Shown piece after piece: positions 46,137 to 54,398 of a stretch of 57,425 nucleotides of DNA. Positions within the stretch are counted from its first letter, which is position 1, and every line of letters begins with the position of its first letter. The stretch is from NCBI GenBank assembly GCA_035574915.1, contig DATLYJ010000020.1:1-57425 (forward strand). Reading direction: 5' to 3'. The position numbers were made by a program, and so were the translations under genes. Below the pieces are notes generated by a model. That model saw only the letters and a program-made list of their open reading frames with translations, was not told the DNA's origin and searched no databases. The DNA is from Dehalococcoidia bacterium (GTDB lineage: Bacteria; Chloroflexota; Dehalococcoidia; DSTF01; WHTK01).

Positions 46137-47072
46137 ATGGCGATAGACCTGGACCAGCGCTCGGCGCTCGCCGGCGCCGAAGACGCGCAGACCTATATCC
46201 TCTGCGAGGACCTCTTCAAGATCTACAAGCAAGAGGAGCTCGAAGTCGTAGCCCTCCGCGGGCTCGACCTCAAGGTGCGGCGCGGCGAGCTAATGGCCAT
46301 CGTCGGCGCGTCCGGGTCGGGAAAGAGCACCCTCCTGAACATCCTCGCCGGCCTCGATGTCCCGAGCGCTGGCCGCGCCTTCGTTGGCGGGCGCAACCTG
46401 CTCACGATGACGCCGGCCGACCTCGTGGTCTACAGGCGGAAGGAGGTCGGTTTCGTCTGGCAGCAGACCTCGCGCAACATCGTGCCCTACCTCTCGGCGG
46501 TGCAGAACGTTGAGCTGCCCATGATCCTCGAAGGCGTCGAGCCCGGCCCGGCGCGCTCCAGGGCCCGGCTTCTGCTAGACGCGGTCGGACTCTCGCATCG
46601 TATGGACGCCAAGCCAGACCGTCTCTCAGGCGGCGAGCAGCAGCGCGTGGCGATCGCGGTGGCGCTGGCAAACGACCCTCCCTTGCTGCTGGCCGACGAG
46701 CCGACCGGCGAGCTCGATTCGCAGACGGCGTCTGAGATCTTCGGCGTATTCCGCTCACTGAACGAGCAGTTCGGCGTGACGATCATGATCGTGACCCATG
46801 ACCCCGCCATCGCCAACGCCGTCGACCGCGTGGTCTCCATCCGGGACGGACGCATCAGCGCGGAGAGCTTCCGCCGCGTGAAGTTTCAGGGGCGGGAAGC
46901 CTTCGTCCTGCACGACGAGTTCGCCGTCGTCGACCGTACCGGCCGCCTGCAGGTCTCCCGCGAATACCTGGAGGCGCTCGGCATCAACGAGCGCGCCCGC
47001 CTTCGGCTCGAAGGTGACCACATAGCCATTTACCCCGAGAGCGTCAGTTTCGACGAGGACAGCGGTGCTTGA
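46137..47072 (+). CDS. ABC ATPase with C-terminal AbrB-like domain
   Basis: 311 residues. The LolD/MacB-like nucleotide domain has Walker A GASGSGKST near 57-65, the Q-loop FVWQQTSRNI, signature LSGGEQQRVAIAVALANDP and Walker B LLLADEPTGELDS, then the switch His in IMIVTHDP. After the ABC core (about 230), a 70-residue tail ends with VVDRTGRLQVSREYLEALGI (near 266-285) and ARLRLEGDHIAIYPE, the strand-loop-strand pattern of an AbrB/SpoVT swapped-hairpin domain. Ten bases after the permease gene and overlapped by the second ATPase, so it is one of two ATP-hydrolysing subunits of this transporter. Confidence 0.88.
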   Translation: MAIDLDQRSALAGAEDAQTYILCEDLFKIYKQEELEVVALRGLDLKVRRGELMAIVGASGSGKSTLLNILAGLDVPSAGRAFVGGRNLLTMTPADLVVYRRKEVGFVWQQTSRNIVPYLSAVQNVELPMILEGVEPGPARSRARLLLDAVGLSHRMDAKPDRLSGGEQQRVAIAVALANDPPLLLADEPTGELDSQTASEIFGVFRSLNEQFGVTIMIVTHDPAIANAVDRVVSIRDGRISAESFRRVKFQGREAFVLHDEFAVVDRTGRLQVSREYLEALGINERARLRLEGDHIAIYPESVSFDEDSGA

Positions 47073-47943
47073 GGCGCCCATCATCCAGGTCGAAAACGTC
47101 AGCCGCGAGTTCCAGGTCGGGACAGAGGTCATCCGCGCCGTCCGCGACGTCTCCTTCTCGGTGGCGCGCGGTGAGTTCCTCGCGATCATCGGCCGCTCGG
47201 GCTCAGGGAAGACAACGCTCCTGAACCTGATCGCCGGGCTCGACAGGCCCACGAGCGGCCGTGTGATCATCGAGGGCCAGGACGTCTCGGCGATGAGCGA
47301 GGCTGAGCTGACGAAGCTCCGGCGGCACAAGCTGGGCTTCGTCTTCCAATCCTTCGGCCTCCTGCCGCTGTTGTCGGCTTACGAGAACGTCGAGATCGCC
47401 TTGCGCATTGCCGGCGCCGGCCTGCGCGAGCGCGCGAAGCGGGCGCATGAGGTGCTCGACATGGTAGGCCTGGCGAAGCGCGCCAACCACCGCCCCTACG
47501 AGCTCTCCGGCGGCGAACAGCAGCGTGTTGCCATCGCCCGCGCCCTGGCGAACCGCCCCGCCATCATCCTTGCCGACGAACCCACGGGCGAGCTCGACTC
47601 GAACACGGCGGCGTCCATCTTCAGGCTCCTGGTCGAGATCGCCGCAAGCGAGAACGTGACCATCGTGACGACCACCCACGACCGCATGGTCATGGAGCGG
47701 GCGGGGCGCGTAATCGAGTTGTCCGACGGCATGCTTCTCCCGGAGCCGAGAGCGTTCGCGCCCGCGCGCAAGCAAGCTGTCAGCGTCGCCTTCACTCCTC
47801 CTTCGGCGCCGCCGGTGACCAGGCCTGTCTTCGAGCGGCCGCCGGAGCCACAGCCGGAGGACGACCACGCGCGCTGGGCGCCTCCGGAGCGGAGCAAGCG
47901 GCCCATCTATCAACCCCCACCACCGCCGCGCGAACCCCTGTGA
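47065..47943 (+). CDS. ABC ATPase (LolD/MacB-like)
   Basis: 292 residues from a GTG overlapping the previous gene by eight bases. Walker A GRSGSGKTT near 46-54, Q-loop FVFQSFGLLPLL, signature LSGGEQQRVAIARALANRP and Walker B IILADEPTGELDS, switch His in VTTTHDR. The C-terminal 70 residues are Pro- and charge-rich (RPVFERPPEPQPEDDHARW), with no AbrB part, so the two ATPases differ only in their tails. They may form a mixed pair on the permease. The stop overlaps the next gene by four bases. Confidence 0.93.
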   Translation: MLEAPIIQVENVSREFQVGTEVIRAVRDVSFSVARGEFLAIIGRSGSGKTTLLNLIAGLDRPTSGRVIIEGQDVSAMSEAELTKLRRHKLGFVFQSFGLLPLLSAYENVEIALRIAGAGLRERAKRAHEVLDMVGLAKRANHRPYELSGGEQQRVAIARALANRPAIILADEPTGELDSNTAASIFRLLVEIAASENVTIVTTTHDRMVMERAGRVIELSDGMLLPEPRAFAPARKQAVSVAFTPPSAPPVTRPVFERPPEPQPEDDHARWAPPERSKRPIYQPPPPPREPL

Positions 47944-48518
47944 CGTCATCCGACCCCGCCGTCCGGCGCCAGGTCCTGCACGCGGACCTGGTGCTCCTGC
48001 GCGAGGACGCCTCGGACCGGGCTCGCGACGCCCTGATGCTGGAGGCCTCGGCGCTGGCGTCACTGCCCGGCGTCGCGGCGATCGGGGCCATCGAGGCCGC
48101 CGCTCCCTCCGACTTCGACCTGGCGTTCTTCTTCATCCTGGACTCGCAGGCCGATCTCGAGGCCTTCGGCACGGACGAGCGCTACATCCGGTTTCTTCAA
48201 GGAGGCCTTGCGCGGGCAATGCGCTCCTTCGCCGGGGCGGACGTCCAGCTGGACTCCAGCTTTGCGGGCGACGGGGCCTACGCCGCTTGCGCCTGCCTGA
48301 TCGCCACGCCCCACACTTACGACTGGCAGGTGCGCGATGCGCTCGCCGCGTGGTCCTCGGCGGCGGCCCAGGCGCTGCGCGGACTGGCGATTGGTGAGAG
48401 GCAGCGTTACCGTGGACTTGGCATCATGTTCTCCTCCTCACCCATCCCGCTGCCTTTTCCTGGCCTGGAGGGGTTCGGTACCGAGTCCATCTCCGGTACC
48501 TGGCGCCGGCTGCGATGA
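47940..48518 (+). CDS. Dabb/EthD-like hypothetical protein
   Basis: 192 residues from a GTG overlapping the ATPase gene by four bases. The segment LPGVAAIGAIEAAAPSDFDL with AFFFILDSQADLEAFGTDER and YIRFLQGGLAR (near 42-95) resembles a stress-responsive A/B-barrel (Dabb) domain, a small ferredoxin-like fold. A second half (ACACLIATPHTYDWQVRDAL) may be a degenerate repeat. No catalytic residues can be named. Position between the transporter and nuclease genes suggests co-expression, but no direct role follows. Confidence 0.72.
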   Translation: MTSSDPAVRRQVLHADLVLLREDASDRARDALMLEASALASLPGVAAIGAIEAAAPSDFDLAFFFILDSQADLEAFGTDERYIRFLQGGLARAMRSFAGADVQLDSSFAGDGAYAACACLIATPHTYDWQVRDALAAWSSAAAQALRGLAIGERQRYRGLGIMFSSSPIPLPFPGLEGFGTESISGTWRRLR

Positions 48519-49066
48519 GGTTGCGCGCGCGCCGGCTGCCAGCCTGGGCCTTCGTCCTCCTCCTTATCGGGTCCGTGACCCTGGTCACGGGCATCCCCTA
48601 CGCTATCGCCAGCAAGGACGCGCGCGCCCCGGACTGGGAGCAGGTCCGCACCAGCCTTCCCCTGCCTCCAGGGGTCAGCATCGGCCAGCTCGAGAAGGCC
48701 ACGGTCTATGACGTGATCGACGGCGACACCATCGATGTCCTCATCGATCGCCGCCTCGAGCGGGTGCGCTACTTCGGCGTCGATACGCCTGAAGTCGGCG
48801 CCGACTGCTACCGCGACGCCGTCGAGCGCAACAGGCGCCTCACTGGCCGGACGGTCTACCTGCTGCCGGACGCGCGCGAGCGCGACCGCTTCGGCCGCCT
48901 CCTGCGCTACGTGTTCAAGGAAGACGGCACATCGGTAGACGCGACGCTGGTTGCCGAGGGCATGGGCCTGGCCTGGCGCGAGGACGGCCGCTACCGGGAC
49001 CAGATCGTGGGTCTCGAGCAGGAAGCCAGGGCCGCGGGCCGAGGCTGCCTCTGGAAGGCGGACTGA
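48515..49066 (+). CDS. Membrane-anchored or exported thermonuclease-like protein
   Basis: 183 residues overlapping the previous gene by four bases (ATGA). A basic start and hydrophobic segment (WAFVLLLIGSVTLVTGIPYA, near 10-29) act as signal or anchor. The staphylococcal-nuclease domain follows: VYDVIDGDTIDVLIDRRLER (near 68-87), VRYFGVDTPEVG, ERDRFGRLLRYVFKEDG (catalytic Arg) and VAEGMGLAWREDG near 149-161. Two cysteines (near 98 and 179) may pair outside. It would cut DNA or RNA outside the cytoplasm with calcium. Last gene of the transporter unit. Confidence 0.92.
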   Translation: MRLRARRLPAWAFVLLLIGSVTLVTGIPYAIASKDARAPDWEQVRTSLPLPPGVSIGQLEKATVYDVIDGDTIDVLIDRRLERVRYFGVDTPEVGADCYRDAVERNRRLTGRTVYLLPDARERDRFGRLLRYVFKEDGTSVDATLVAEGMGLAWREDGRYRDQIVGLEQEARAAGRGCLWKAD

Positions 49067-49133
49067 AGCCGCGGCCGCGGCGACTGTCACTCCCGGGCAC
49101 TCCGCGGCAGTGCCACGGCCGGCATCGGGCTGA

Positions 49134-49835
49134 CTAAGGCCGCGTCTGAAGCTCGAAGACCGTCCCGCGGTCGTTGTCGTACTTGACCAGGGGCCGGGTG
49201 GGCGTGTCCGCGTACCAGGCCACTTGCTCGGCGTTCGCGCCTTTGATCTCCAGGCGCCAGGCAGTGAACGTCCCGGCCGGGACGGTTACCTGCTCCTTGC
49301 CCCTGACGCGCAGTTCCACCGTCTGGCGGCTGCGCCGGTTGGTGATGATCGTCACATAGCGCGCCTCGTAGCCTTCCCGGAAGTCGATCGTGCGCCAGAG
49401 AAACAGTGAGCTGTCGTTGTCGTAGGCGTGCTCGGGCACGCTCAGGCCGCTCTGGCGCTCGCCCTGCCTGATCAGCGCGCCCTGCTCCGTGTACGAGACG
49501 GTCAGGGTCTCCCTGTCTTCCGGGCCCTGGATGACCCGCGTGGAGGAGAGCGGCTTCAGGGTCTTGCTGTCGACGACGACCGTGATCTCATCACTGTTGG
49601 CTCCGCTCGTGTACCGTTGGAGCAGCCGCGTCTGGCTGCCCTCCACGGTCAGGCTGAGGGTGCCCGTGGCCACCTCTCGACCGCGCTCTTTGAGGACATA
49701 ATCCAGGCTCTCCGTCTGCCCCCAGGGTATTGAGCCGACGATGTCCATCGTGGGCGCATCCTCGCCGCCGCCACAGGCGGCGGCGAGCGTCAGGATTAGT
49801 GGTAGGCCCAGGGCCCTGAGTAGCGAGGACTTCAA
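49134..49835 (-). CDS. Putative lipoprotein
   Basis: 233 residues from a TTG that overlaps the aldolase stop (TTGA). The signal LRALGLPLILTLAAACGGG gives lipid attachment at Cys near 21. The mature part is almost all beta-strand (TGTLSLTVEGSQTRLLQRYT, TLTVSYTEQGALIRQGERQS, QTVELRVRGKEQVTVPAGTF), the pattern of a lipocalin-like or beta-barrel-like lipid-carrier fold; VPAGTFTAWRLEIKGA resembles DUF3108-type proteins. Possibly helps carry a hydrophobic compound in the envelope. The TTG start has no strong ribosome site, so coupling to the aldolase gene is likely. Confidence 0.75.
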   Translation of the reverse strand: MKSSLLRALGLPLILTLAAACGGGEDAPTMDIVGSIPWGQTESLDYVLKERGREVATGTLSLTVEGSQTRLLQRYTSGANSDEITVVVDSKTLKPLSSTRVIQGPEDRETLTVSYTEQGALIRQGERQSGLSVPEHAYDNDSSLFLWRTIDFREGYEARYVTIITNRRSRQTVELRVRGKEQVTVPAGTFTAWRLEIKGANAEQVAWYADTPTRPLVKYDNDRGTVFELQTRP

Positions 49836-50866
49836 GAAAGCGATGCGACGGCCTCTCTCGTACGTTCGAGCGCCTCCTCGATGTCGGCGCGCTCGATGCC
49901 GTAGTGCGTGACCATGCGGACCTTGGGCGGCACCCCCGTGCACAGCACACCCCGCTCCCTCAGCGCCTGCTGAAGCGCCGAGCGTTCGATGCCTTCGAGG
50001 TCGAAGATCACGATGTTTGTCTGCACGGACGCCGGGTCAAGCTTGATGCCGGGGATCGAGGCGAGCCCTTCCGCCAGGACGCGGGCGTTCGCGTGGTCTT
50101 CGGCCAGGCGGTCCACCATCTCTTCGAGCGCCACGATTCCCGCGGCCGCGATTACCCCGACCTGTCTCATCCCGCCGCCGAGCATCTTCCGGGCCTTGCG
50201 AGCGCGTGTGATGAACTCTCCGCTGCCGCAGACCAGGGAGCCGATGGGAGCCGAGAGTCCCTTCGAGAGGCAGAAGCTGATCGAGTCCGCCTCCCGCGCC
50301 AAGTCGGCCGGGGTCGTCTCGAGGGCAATGGCGGCGTTGAAGACCCGCGCCCCGTCGATGTGCAGGGGTATGCCCGCTTCGCGCGCGACGCGGGCGACGG
50401 CGGCGGTGACGCTCTGGGGCACGGCCGCGCCGCCACAACGGTTGTGAGTGTTCTCCAGGCACACCAGGCCTGTGCGCGGGCTGTGGATGTCCGGCGAGCG
50501 GATCAGCCGCCTCACCTCGTCGGCGTCAACCCGGCCGGCCTCGTCGTTCCGGACCTCCCGCAGCTGAATGCCGCCGACGCCAGCGGCACTCGCGACCTCG
50601 TGGTGGAGGATGTGCGACTCGCTGCCCACGATGGCTTCGTCGCCGCGCTGACAGTGCGCGAGCAGCGACACCAGGTTCGCCATGGTGCCGCTTGCCACGT
50701 AGACGGCGGCCTCCTTGCCCATGCGCTCCGCCGCCATCTTCTCGAGCCGTTTGACGGTCGGGTCGTCACCCAGCACGTCGTCCCCGACCTCGGCGCGGAA
50801 CATCGCTTCGCGCATGGCGGGCGTTGGGTGCGTGACGGTGTCGCTGCGGAGGTCAATTACCTTCAT
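49832..50866 (-). CDS. Low-specificity threonine aldolase
   Basis: 344 residues from the ATG with GGGGGAG two to three bases upstream. It opens [20 protein letters not shown], with [15 protein letters not shown] near 28-42, [12 protein letters not shown] near 58-69 and [16 protein letters not shown] near 133-148. The PLP lysine is in [14 protein letters not shown] near 195-208. These enzymes cut threonine (and allo-threonine) to glycine and acetaldehyde in the cytoplasm. D/L preference cannot be told. The lipoprotein gene overlaps its end by four bases. Confidence 0.92.
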   Translation of the reverse strand: MKVIDLRSDTVTHPTPAMREAMFRAEVGDDVLGDDPTVKRLEKMAAERMGKEAAVYVASGTMANLVSLLAHCQRGDEAIVGSESHILHHEVASAAGVGGIQLREVRNDEAGRVDADEVRRLIRSPDIHSPRTGLVCLENTHNRCGGAAVPQSVTAAVARVAREAGIPLHIDGARVFNAAIALETTPADLAREADSISFCLSKGLSAPIGSLVCGSGEFITRARKARKMLGGGMRQVGVIAAAGIVALEEMVDRLAEDHANARVLAEGLASIPGIKLDPASVQTNIVIFDLEGIERSALQQALRERGVLCTGVPPKVRMVTHYGIERADIEEALERTREAVASLS

Positions 50867-50912
50867 GGCTCCCCCGCGTTCTGGCGGGTATGTCCGGTCC
50901 AGGTTTCGTGGG

Positions 50913-51347
50913 TCAGGCCGAGCTCGCCCAGAGGGTCCGCCAGGGCTCTTCACCGCGGATCGCCTTGTACTCCTCGTCCAGCTCTTCGCGCTCGAGTTCG
51001 GCCAGCACGGCATGGCAGGTCCACTCCGAGCCACCCAGTGACTTCAGCCGATCCTCGATAGCCTGCCAGACGCCGGAAGCGACCAGCGTTTTCACCGAGC
51101 GCGGCCACTGCAGCGCCACGATCCGCTCCGGCGCCGGGAACCGAGGCCGGAGCCGCCGCAGGTCGCGGAAGCGCTCGTCGGCGTTGCGCACACGGTCGAC
51201 CACCCGGATCAGCGGCCCTTCGCTTCCCGCCGTGCGGGCATCGACGAGAAGCCGGCGCTCGAAGTGCTGGAACATGATCACGAAGACCTCAGCTGTGCGA
51301 ATGAGGTCCAGCACTTCCTGCACGTCGACGCCGTATTCGTTCTCCAC
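50913..51347 (-). CDS. Hypothetical protein (144 aa)
   Basis: 144 residues from GTG with a TAGAAT box eight bases upstream. Mixed helix and strand; [20 protein letters not shown] at about 12-31 is hydrophobic but not long enough for a membrane segment. [20 protein letters not shown] and [20 protein letters not shown] are basic, the end acidic ([16 protein letters not shown]). No cysteine pair or recognised domain. Neighbours (threonine aldolase, a small acidic protein) give no clear hint. Full-length open frame and a plausible promoter support it as real. Confidence 0.65.
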   Translation of the reverse strand: MENEYGVDVQEVLDLIRTAEVFVIMFQHFERRLLVDARTAGSEGPLIRVVDRVRNADERFRDLRRLRPRFPAPERIVALQWPRSVKTLVASGVWQAIEDRLKSLGGSEWTCHAVLAELEREELDEEYKAIRGEEPWRTLWASSA

Positions 51348-51396
51348 GGCAATTCATTCTAGCAACGGCTATCACTGGGGCAACGTGCCGGACGGC

Positions 51397-51633
51397 TTAC
51401 TGTTCCTCCTCGCCGTCCTCGTCGTCGACGATGCTCTCTTCCTCGATGCCCAGCAGTCGCAGCCGCGCGCGGTCGTATCGCCTCTTTGCCCGGCTCTCGC
51501 GGTTGAGCAGGCCCTTTAGCCGGATGGGGTCGAGCCTCTTACCGTCGAGGAAGACCTCATGCAGGGCGGCGAGCTGGCGCTGCCAGCCCTCGAAGGCCTC
51601 ACGGTAGGCCTGCTTGGTCTCTTCGTCAGCCAC
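51397..51633 (-). CDS. Small charged hypothetical protein (78 aa)
   Basis: 78 residues from GTG; a TATACT box sits six bases upstream. The start is helical (EETKQAYREAFEGWQRQLAA), the middle basic (RLKGLLNRESRAKRRYDRAR), and the tail strongly acidic (EEESIVDDEDGEEEQ). Such basic-acidic dipolar small proteins often bind nucleic acid or other proteins, but no family is recognised. It reads in the same direction as the 144-residue gene, 49 bases before it. Confidence 0.6.
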   Translation of the reverse strand: MADEETKQAYREAFEGWQRQLAALHEVFLDGKRLDPIRLKGLLNRESRAKRRYDRARLRLLGIEEESIVDDEDGEEEQ

Positions 51634-51734
51634 GGGCCAAGTATAGGCTCCGCCTTACGTGCCAGCGACAAGCCCCGGCCAGCAGCCGCGCGGCTGGCGA
51701 GAATGTTATCGATATATGCTCCCTTAACAATTCA

Positions 51735-51763
51735 TTGACCCCCCAGACTCTCGCTGTCAGAAT
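51735..51763 (+). promoter_or_regulatory. Promoter of the glycan operon
   Basis: TTGACC (51735-51740), 17-bp spacer, CAGAAT (51758-51763). Initiation about seven bases later leaves a leader of around 20 bases containing GGAGGGAGG before the GTG at 51789. Confidence 0.6.
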
Positions 51764-51788
51764 GCGGCTAACCCGGAGGGAGGTCATC

Positions 51789-52577
51789 GTGTCCCAGGAG
51801 GAACCGCGGCTCTCCAGCGTCAGCGCTTTCTTCCCCTGCTACAACGACGCCAACACAATCCCCGGCCTCGTGCGCACGGTCGAGGCGGCCCTGAAGCGCC
51901 TGACGGATGACTACGAGATCATCGTGGTCGACGACGGCAGCAGCGACGGCAGCCGCGAGGTGGTGCGGGCGTTGATGGCGGAAGTGCCTGGCCTGCGGCT
52001 CATCGAGCACGAGAAGAACCGCGGCTACGGCGGCGCGCTCAAGAGCGGCTTCGAGCACGCAGAAAAGGACTACGTCTTCTACACCGACGGCGACGGCCAG
52101 TACGACCCTTCAGAGATCGCAGCCCTGGCGCGCGAGATGCGCCCCGGCGTTGACGTCGTGAACGGCTACAAGCTCTCGCGCCAGGACCCCTGGTATCGCC
52201 AGCTGATCGGCAGCCTCTACCAGCACACGACGCGCGTCCTTTTCGCGCTCCCCATCCGTGACGTCGACTGCGACTTCCGCCTCTTGAGGCGCTCCGTGTT
52301 CGAACGAGTAAGCCTCGAGTCCAGCAACGGCTCGATCTGTATCGAACTGGTGCGCAAGTTGAAGGACTCAGGCTGCAGGATGGTGGAGGTGCCCGTGCAC
52401 CACTACGCCCGCGCCTACGGCACCTCCGAGTTCTTCAAGCCGAAGCGCATCGCCCGCGCGCTCGCCGGCATGGCTCGCTGGTACATCCGCCTCGTGCTCC
52501 TGCGGGAGCAGAAGCGCCGCGTGCGCGACAGCGCCCGCCGGGCGCGCATAGCGGAGGACGCCGAGGCGTTGGGGTAA
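51789..52577 (+). CDS. Glycosyltransferase family 2 (DPM1-like)
   Basis: 262 residues from GTG with a strong GGAGGGAGG five bases upstream; an ATG at 51762 lies in the -10 box and is rejected. GT-A motifs: SAFFPCYNDANTIPGLVRTV near 13-32, IIVVDDGSSDGSREVVRAL near 46-64, and the DxD-type FYTDGDGQYDPSEI near 97-110, as in dolichol-phosphate mannosyl- and polyprenol glucosyl-transferases. Two basic stretches end the protein; no membrane helices. It probably loads a sugar onto a polyprenol carrier for surface glycans. First gene of a four-gene unit. Confidence 0.9.
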   Translation: MSQEEPRLSSVSAFFPCYNDANTIPGLVRTVEAALKRLTDDYEIIVVDDGSSDGSREVVRALMAEVPGLRLIEHEKNRGYGGALKSGFEHAEKDYVFYTDGDGQYDPSEIAALAREMRPGVDVVNGYKLSRQDPWYRQLIGSLYQHTTRVLFALPIRDVDCDFRLLRRSVFERVSLESSNGSICIELVRKLKDSGCRMVEVPVHHYARAYGTSEFFKPKRIARALAGMARWYIRLVLLREQKRRVRDSARRARIAEDAEALG

Positions 52578-52620
52578 GATCACCAGGCCGCCCTGGCCCG
52601 CCATCTCAACAGGACATAAC

Positions 52621-53361
52621 TTGGAGCCCGCCGAATACGACTACATGTTCCATCTGGAGGACGCGTACTGGTGGTACGTGGGCATGCGCCGCATCGCCCG
52701 GACCCTCCTCCAGAGACAACTCCGGGACGGCCGCCGCGGCCTGAGGATCCTCGACGCCGGAGCCGGCACCGGAGGCTCTCTTCAACTCCTCAAGGACTAC
52801 GGTGAGGTCACTGCCTTCGACTTCGCCCCTCAGGCGGCGGAAATGTACGCCCGCCGCGAAAAGGGACGGATCTGCGTCGCCAGCATCGACTCCATCCCCT
52901 TCCGGGACAATTCCTTCGACCTCGTTACCTCCTTCGACGTCGTCTGCCAGCTCGAGGAGACGTCGGAGCAGGCGGCATTCCGCGAGCTGTGGCGCGTGCT
53001 GCGACCGGGAGGCGGCTTGATGGTGCGCGTCCCCGCCTTTCAGTTCCTCCACGGCCCCCACGATGTTGTCCTCCACACGAGGCATCGTTACTCTGCGGGA
53101 GAGATGGCGGCCAAGCTCGCTGGCGCAGGCTTCCGGGACGTCAAGACCACCTATGCCAACACCTTCCTCTTCCCGGTGGCCCTCGCGCGCCGCCTGGCCT
53201 CGAAGGCCCTGCGCATGCGGCCGACGGACTCGGACGTGCGGCCGGTGCCGGGCCCGGTGAACGCGGCCTTCACTGCCGTCCTCACCCTCGAGTCCGCCAT
53301 CCTCTCGCGGACGCGCCTGCCCTTTGGCCTGTCCGTAATCGCCGTCGCGACCAAGCCATGA
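52621..53361 (+). CDS. SAM-dependent methyltransferase
   Basis: 246 residues from TTG with AGGACA upstream. Class I methyltransferase motifs: LRILDAGAGTGGSLQLLKDY (near 41-60), VTAFDFAPQAAEMYARR (near 63-79), ICVASIDSIPFRDNSFDLVT (near 84-103) and LWRVLRPGGGLMVRVPAF (near 123-140). RHRYSAGEMAAKLAGAGF near 155-172 is common in sugar or lipid methyltransferases. The DYMFHLEDAYWWYVGMRRI start is typical of a family found in polysaccharide clusters. Its stop overlaps the next ATG (ATGA). Confidence 0.9.
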   Translation: MEPAEYDYMFHLEDAYWWYVGMRRIARTLLQRQLRDGRRGLRILDAGAGTGGSLQLLKDYGEVTAFDFAPQAAEMYARREKGRICVASIDSIPFRDNSFDLVTSFDVVCQLEETSEQAAFRELWRVLRPGGGLMVRVPAFQFLHGPHDVVLHTRHRYSAGEMAAKLAGAGFRDVKTTYANTFLFPVALARRLASKALRMRPTDSDVRPVPGPVNAAFTAVLTLESAILSRTRLPFGLSVIAVATKP

Positions 53362-54398
53362 CCACCGACCTCCTGCGGACGCCAGACCCGGAGCCGCTGT
53401 TCGCTGACCGCCGGCTCGAAGCCTACCGGGGGACGCGGGCCCTCGTGACGGGCGGCCTTGGCTTCATTCCGAGCAACGTCGTGCACGCGCTTACGACCCT
53501 TGGCTGCAGCGTCGTCGTCGTCGACTCCCTGGCGCCGGGACAGGGCGGTAACCGCTTCAACCTCAGCGGCATCGAGGACCGGGTAGACGTGCGGATCGCG
53601 GACATCCGGGACGACGCCGCCATGACGGACGCGGTGAAGGGCTGCGACTTCGTCTTCAACATGGCGGCGGCCGTGAGCCACCTCGATAGCCTCGATGACC
53701 CCTTCCCGGACTTCGAGGTCAACGCCCGCGGCAACCTGCAGGTGCTGGAGGTCATCCGAAAGCACGCGCCAGGCGCGCGCGTGGTCTACGCGGGTACACG
53801 CAGCGAGTACGGGCTCATCCAGTCGACGCCGGTCAGCGAAGCCCACCCCCTCCTGCCAACCGAGTCCAACAGCGCCAACAAGGCTGTCGCCACCCTGTAT
53901 CACGTCGCTTATCACATCGCCCACGGCCTGCACACGGTGAGCATGAGGCTGACGAACACCTATGGCCCGCGGATGCTGGTGCAGCACTACCGCCAGGGCT
54001 TCATCAACTGGTTCGTCCGCCTGGCGATAGAAGGCGCTACCTTCCGCCTTTATGGCGACGGCACCCAGGTCCGCGACTTCGTCTACGTGGACGACACCGT
54101 GCGGGCCCTTCTGCTGGCGCCTATCGTGCCCGGCACGGCCGGCCAGGTCTTCAACGTTGGCAGCGGCAAGCCGGTGTCCCTGCGGGAGACCGCTGAGACC
54201 CTGATCTCGATCACGGGCCGGGGCAGCATCGAGTACGTCCCCTTCCCGGAAGACGCCAAGCGCATAGAGATCGGCGACTACGTCGCCGATACGCAAAAGA
54301 TCAACCAGGTGCTGGATTGGCGGCCCCTGGTCTCCCTCCGGGACGGCCTCGAGCGCAGCATACGCTACTACGAGGCCTTCCAGGAGCACTACTGGTGA
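53358..54398 (+). CDS. Extended-SDR sugar epimerase/dehydratase-like protein
   Basis: 346 residues whose ATG overlaps the methyltransferase stop. The NAD-binding loop is TGGLGFIPSNVVHAL near 31-45, and NMAAAVSHLDS (near 101-111) matches the NAAAxxxV region. The active site normally shows Tyr and Lys in YxxxK; here the aligned segment is TESNSANKAVATLYH with Asn171 and Lys175, so the Tyr seems lost. LYGDGTQVRDFVYVDDTVRA and VFNVGSGKPVSLRE confirm the family. It could be an enzyme using another acid or a binding protein. Part of the glycan operon. Confidence 0.88.
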   Translation: MTTDLLRTPDPEPLFADRRLEAYRGTRALVTGGLGFIPSNVVHALTTLGCSVVVVDSLAPGQGGNRFNLSGIEDRVDVRIADIRDDAAMTDAVKGCDFVFNMAAAVSHLDSLDDPFPDFEVNARGNLQVLEVIRKHAPGARVVYAGTRSEYGLIQSTPVSEAHPLLPTESNSANKAVATLYHVAYHIAHGLHTVSMRLTNTYGPRMLVQHYRQGFINWFVRLAIEGATFRLYGDGTQVRDFVYVDDTVRALLLAPIVPGTAGQVFNVGSGKPVSLRETAETLISITGRGSIEYVPFPEDAKRIEIGDYVADTQKINQVLDWRPLVSLRDGLERSIRYYEAFQEHYW

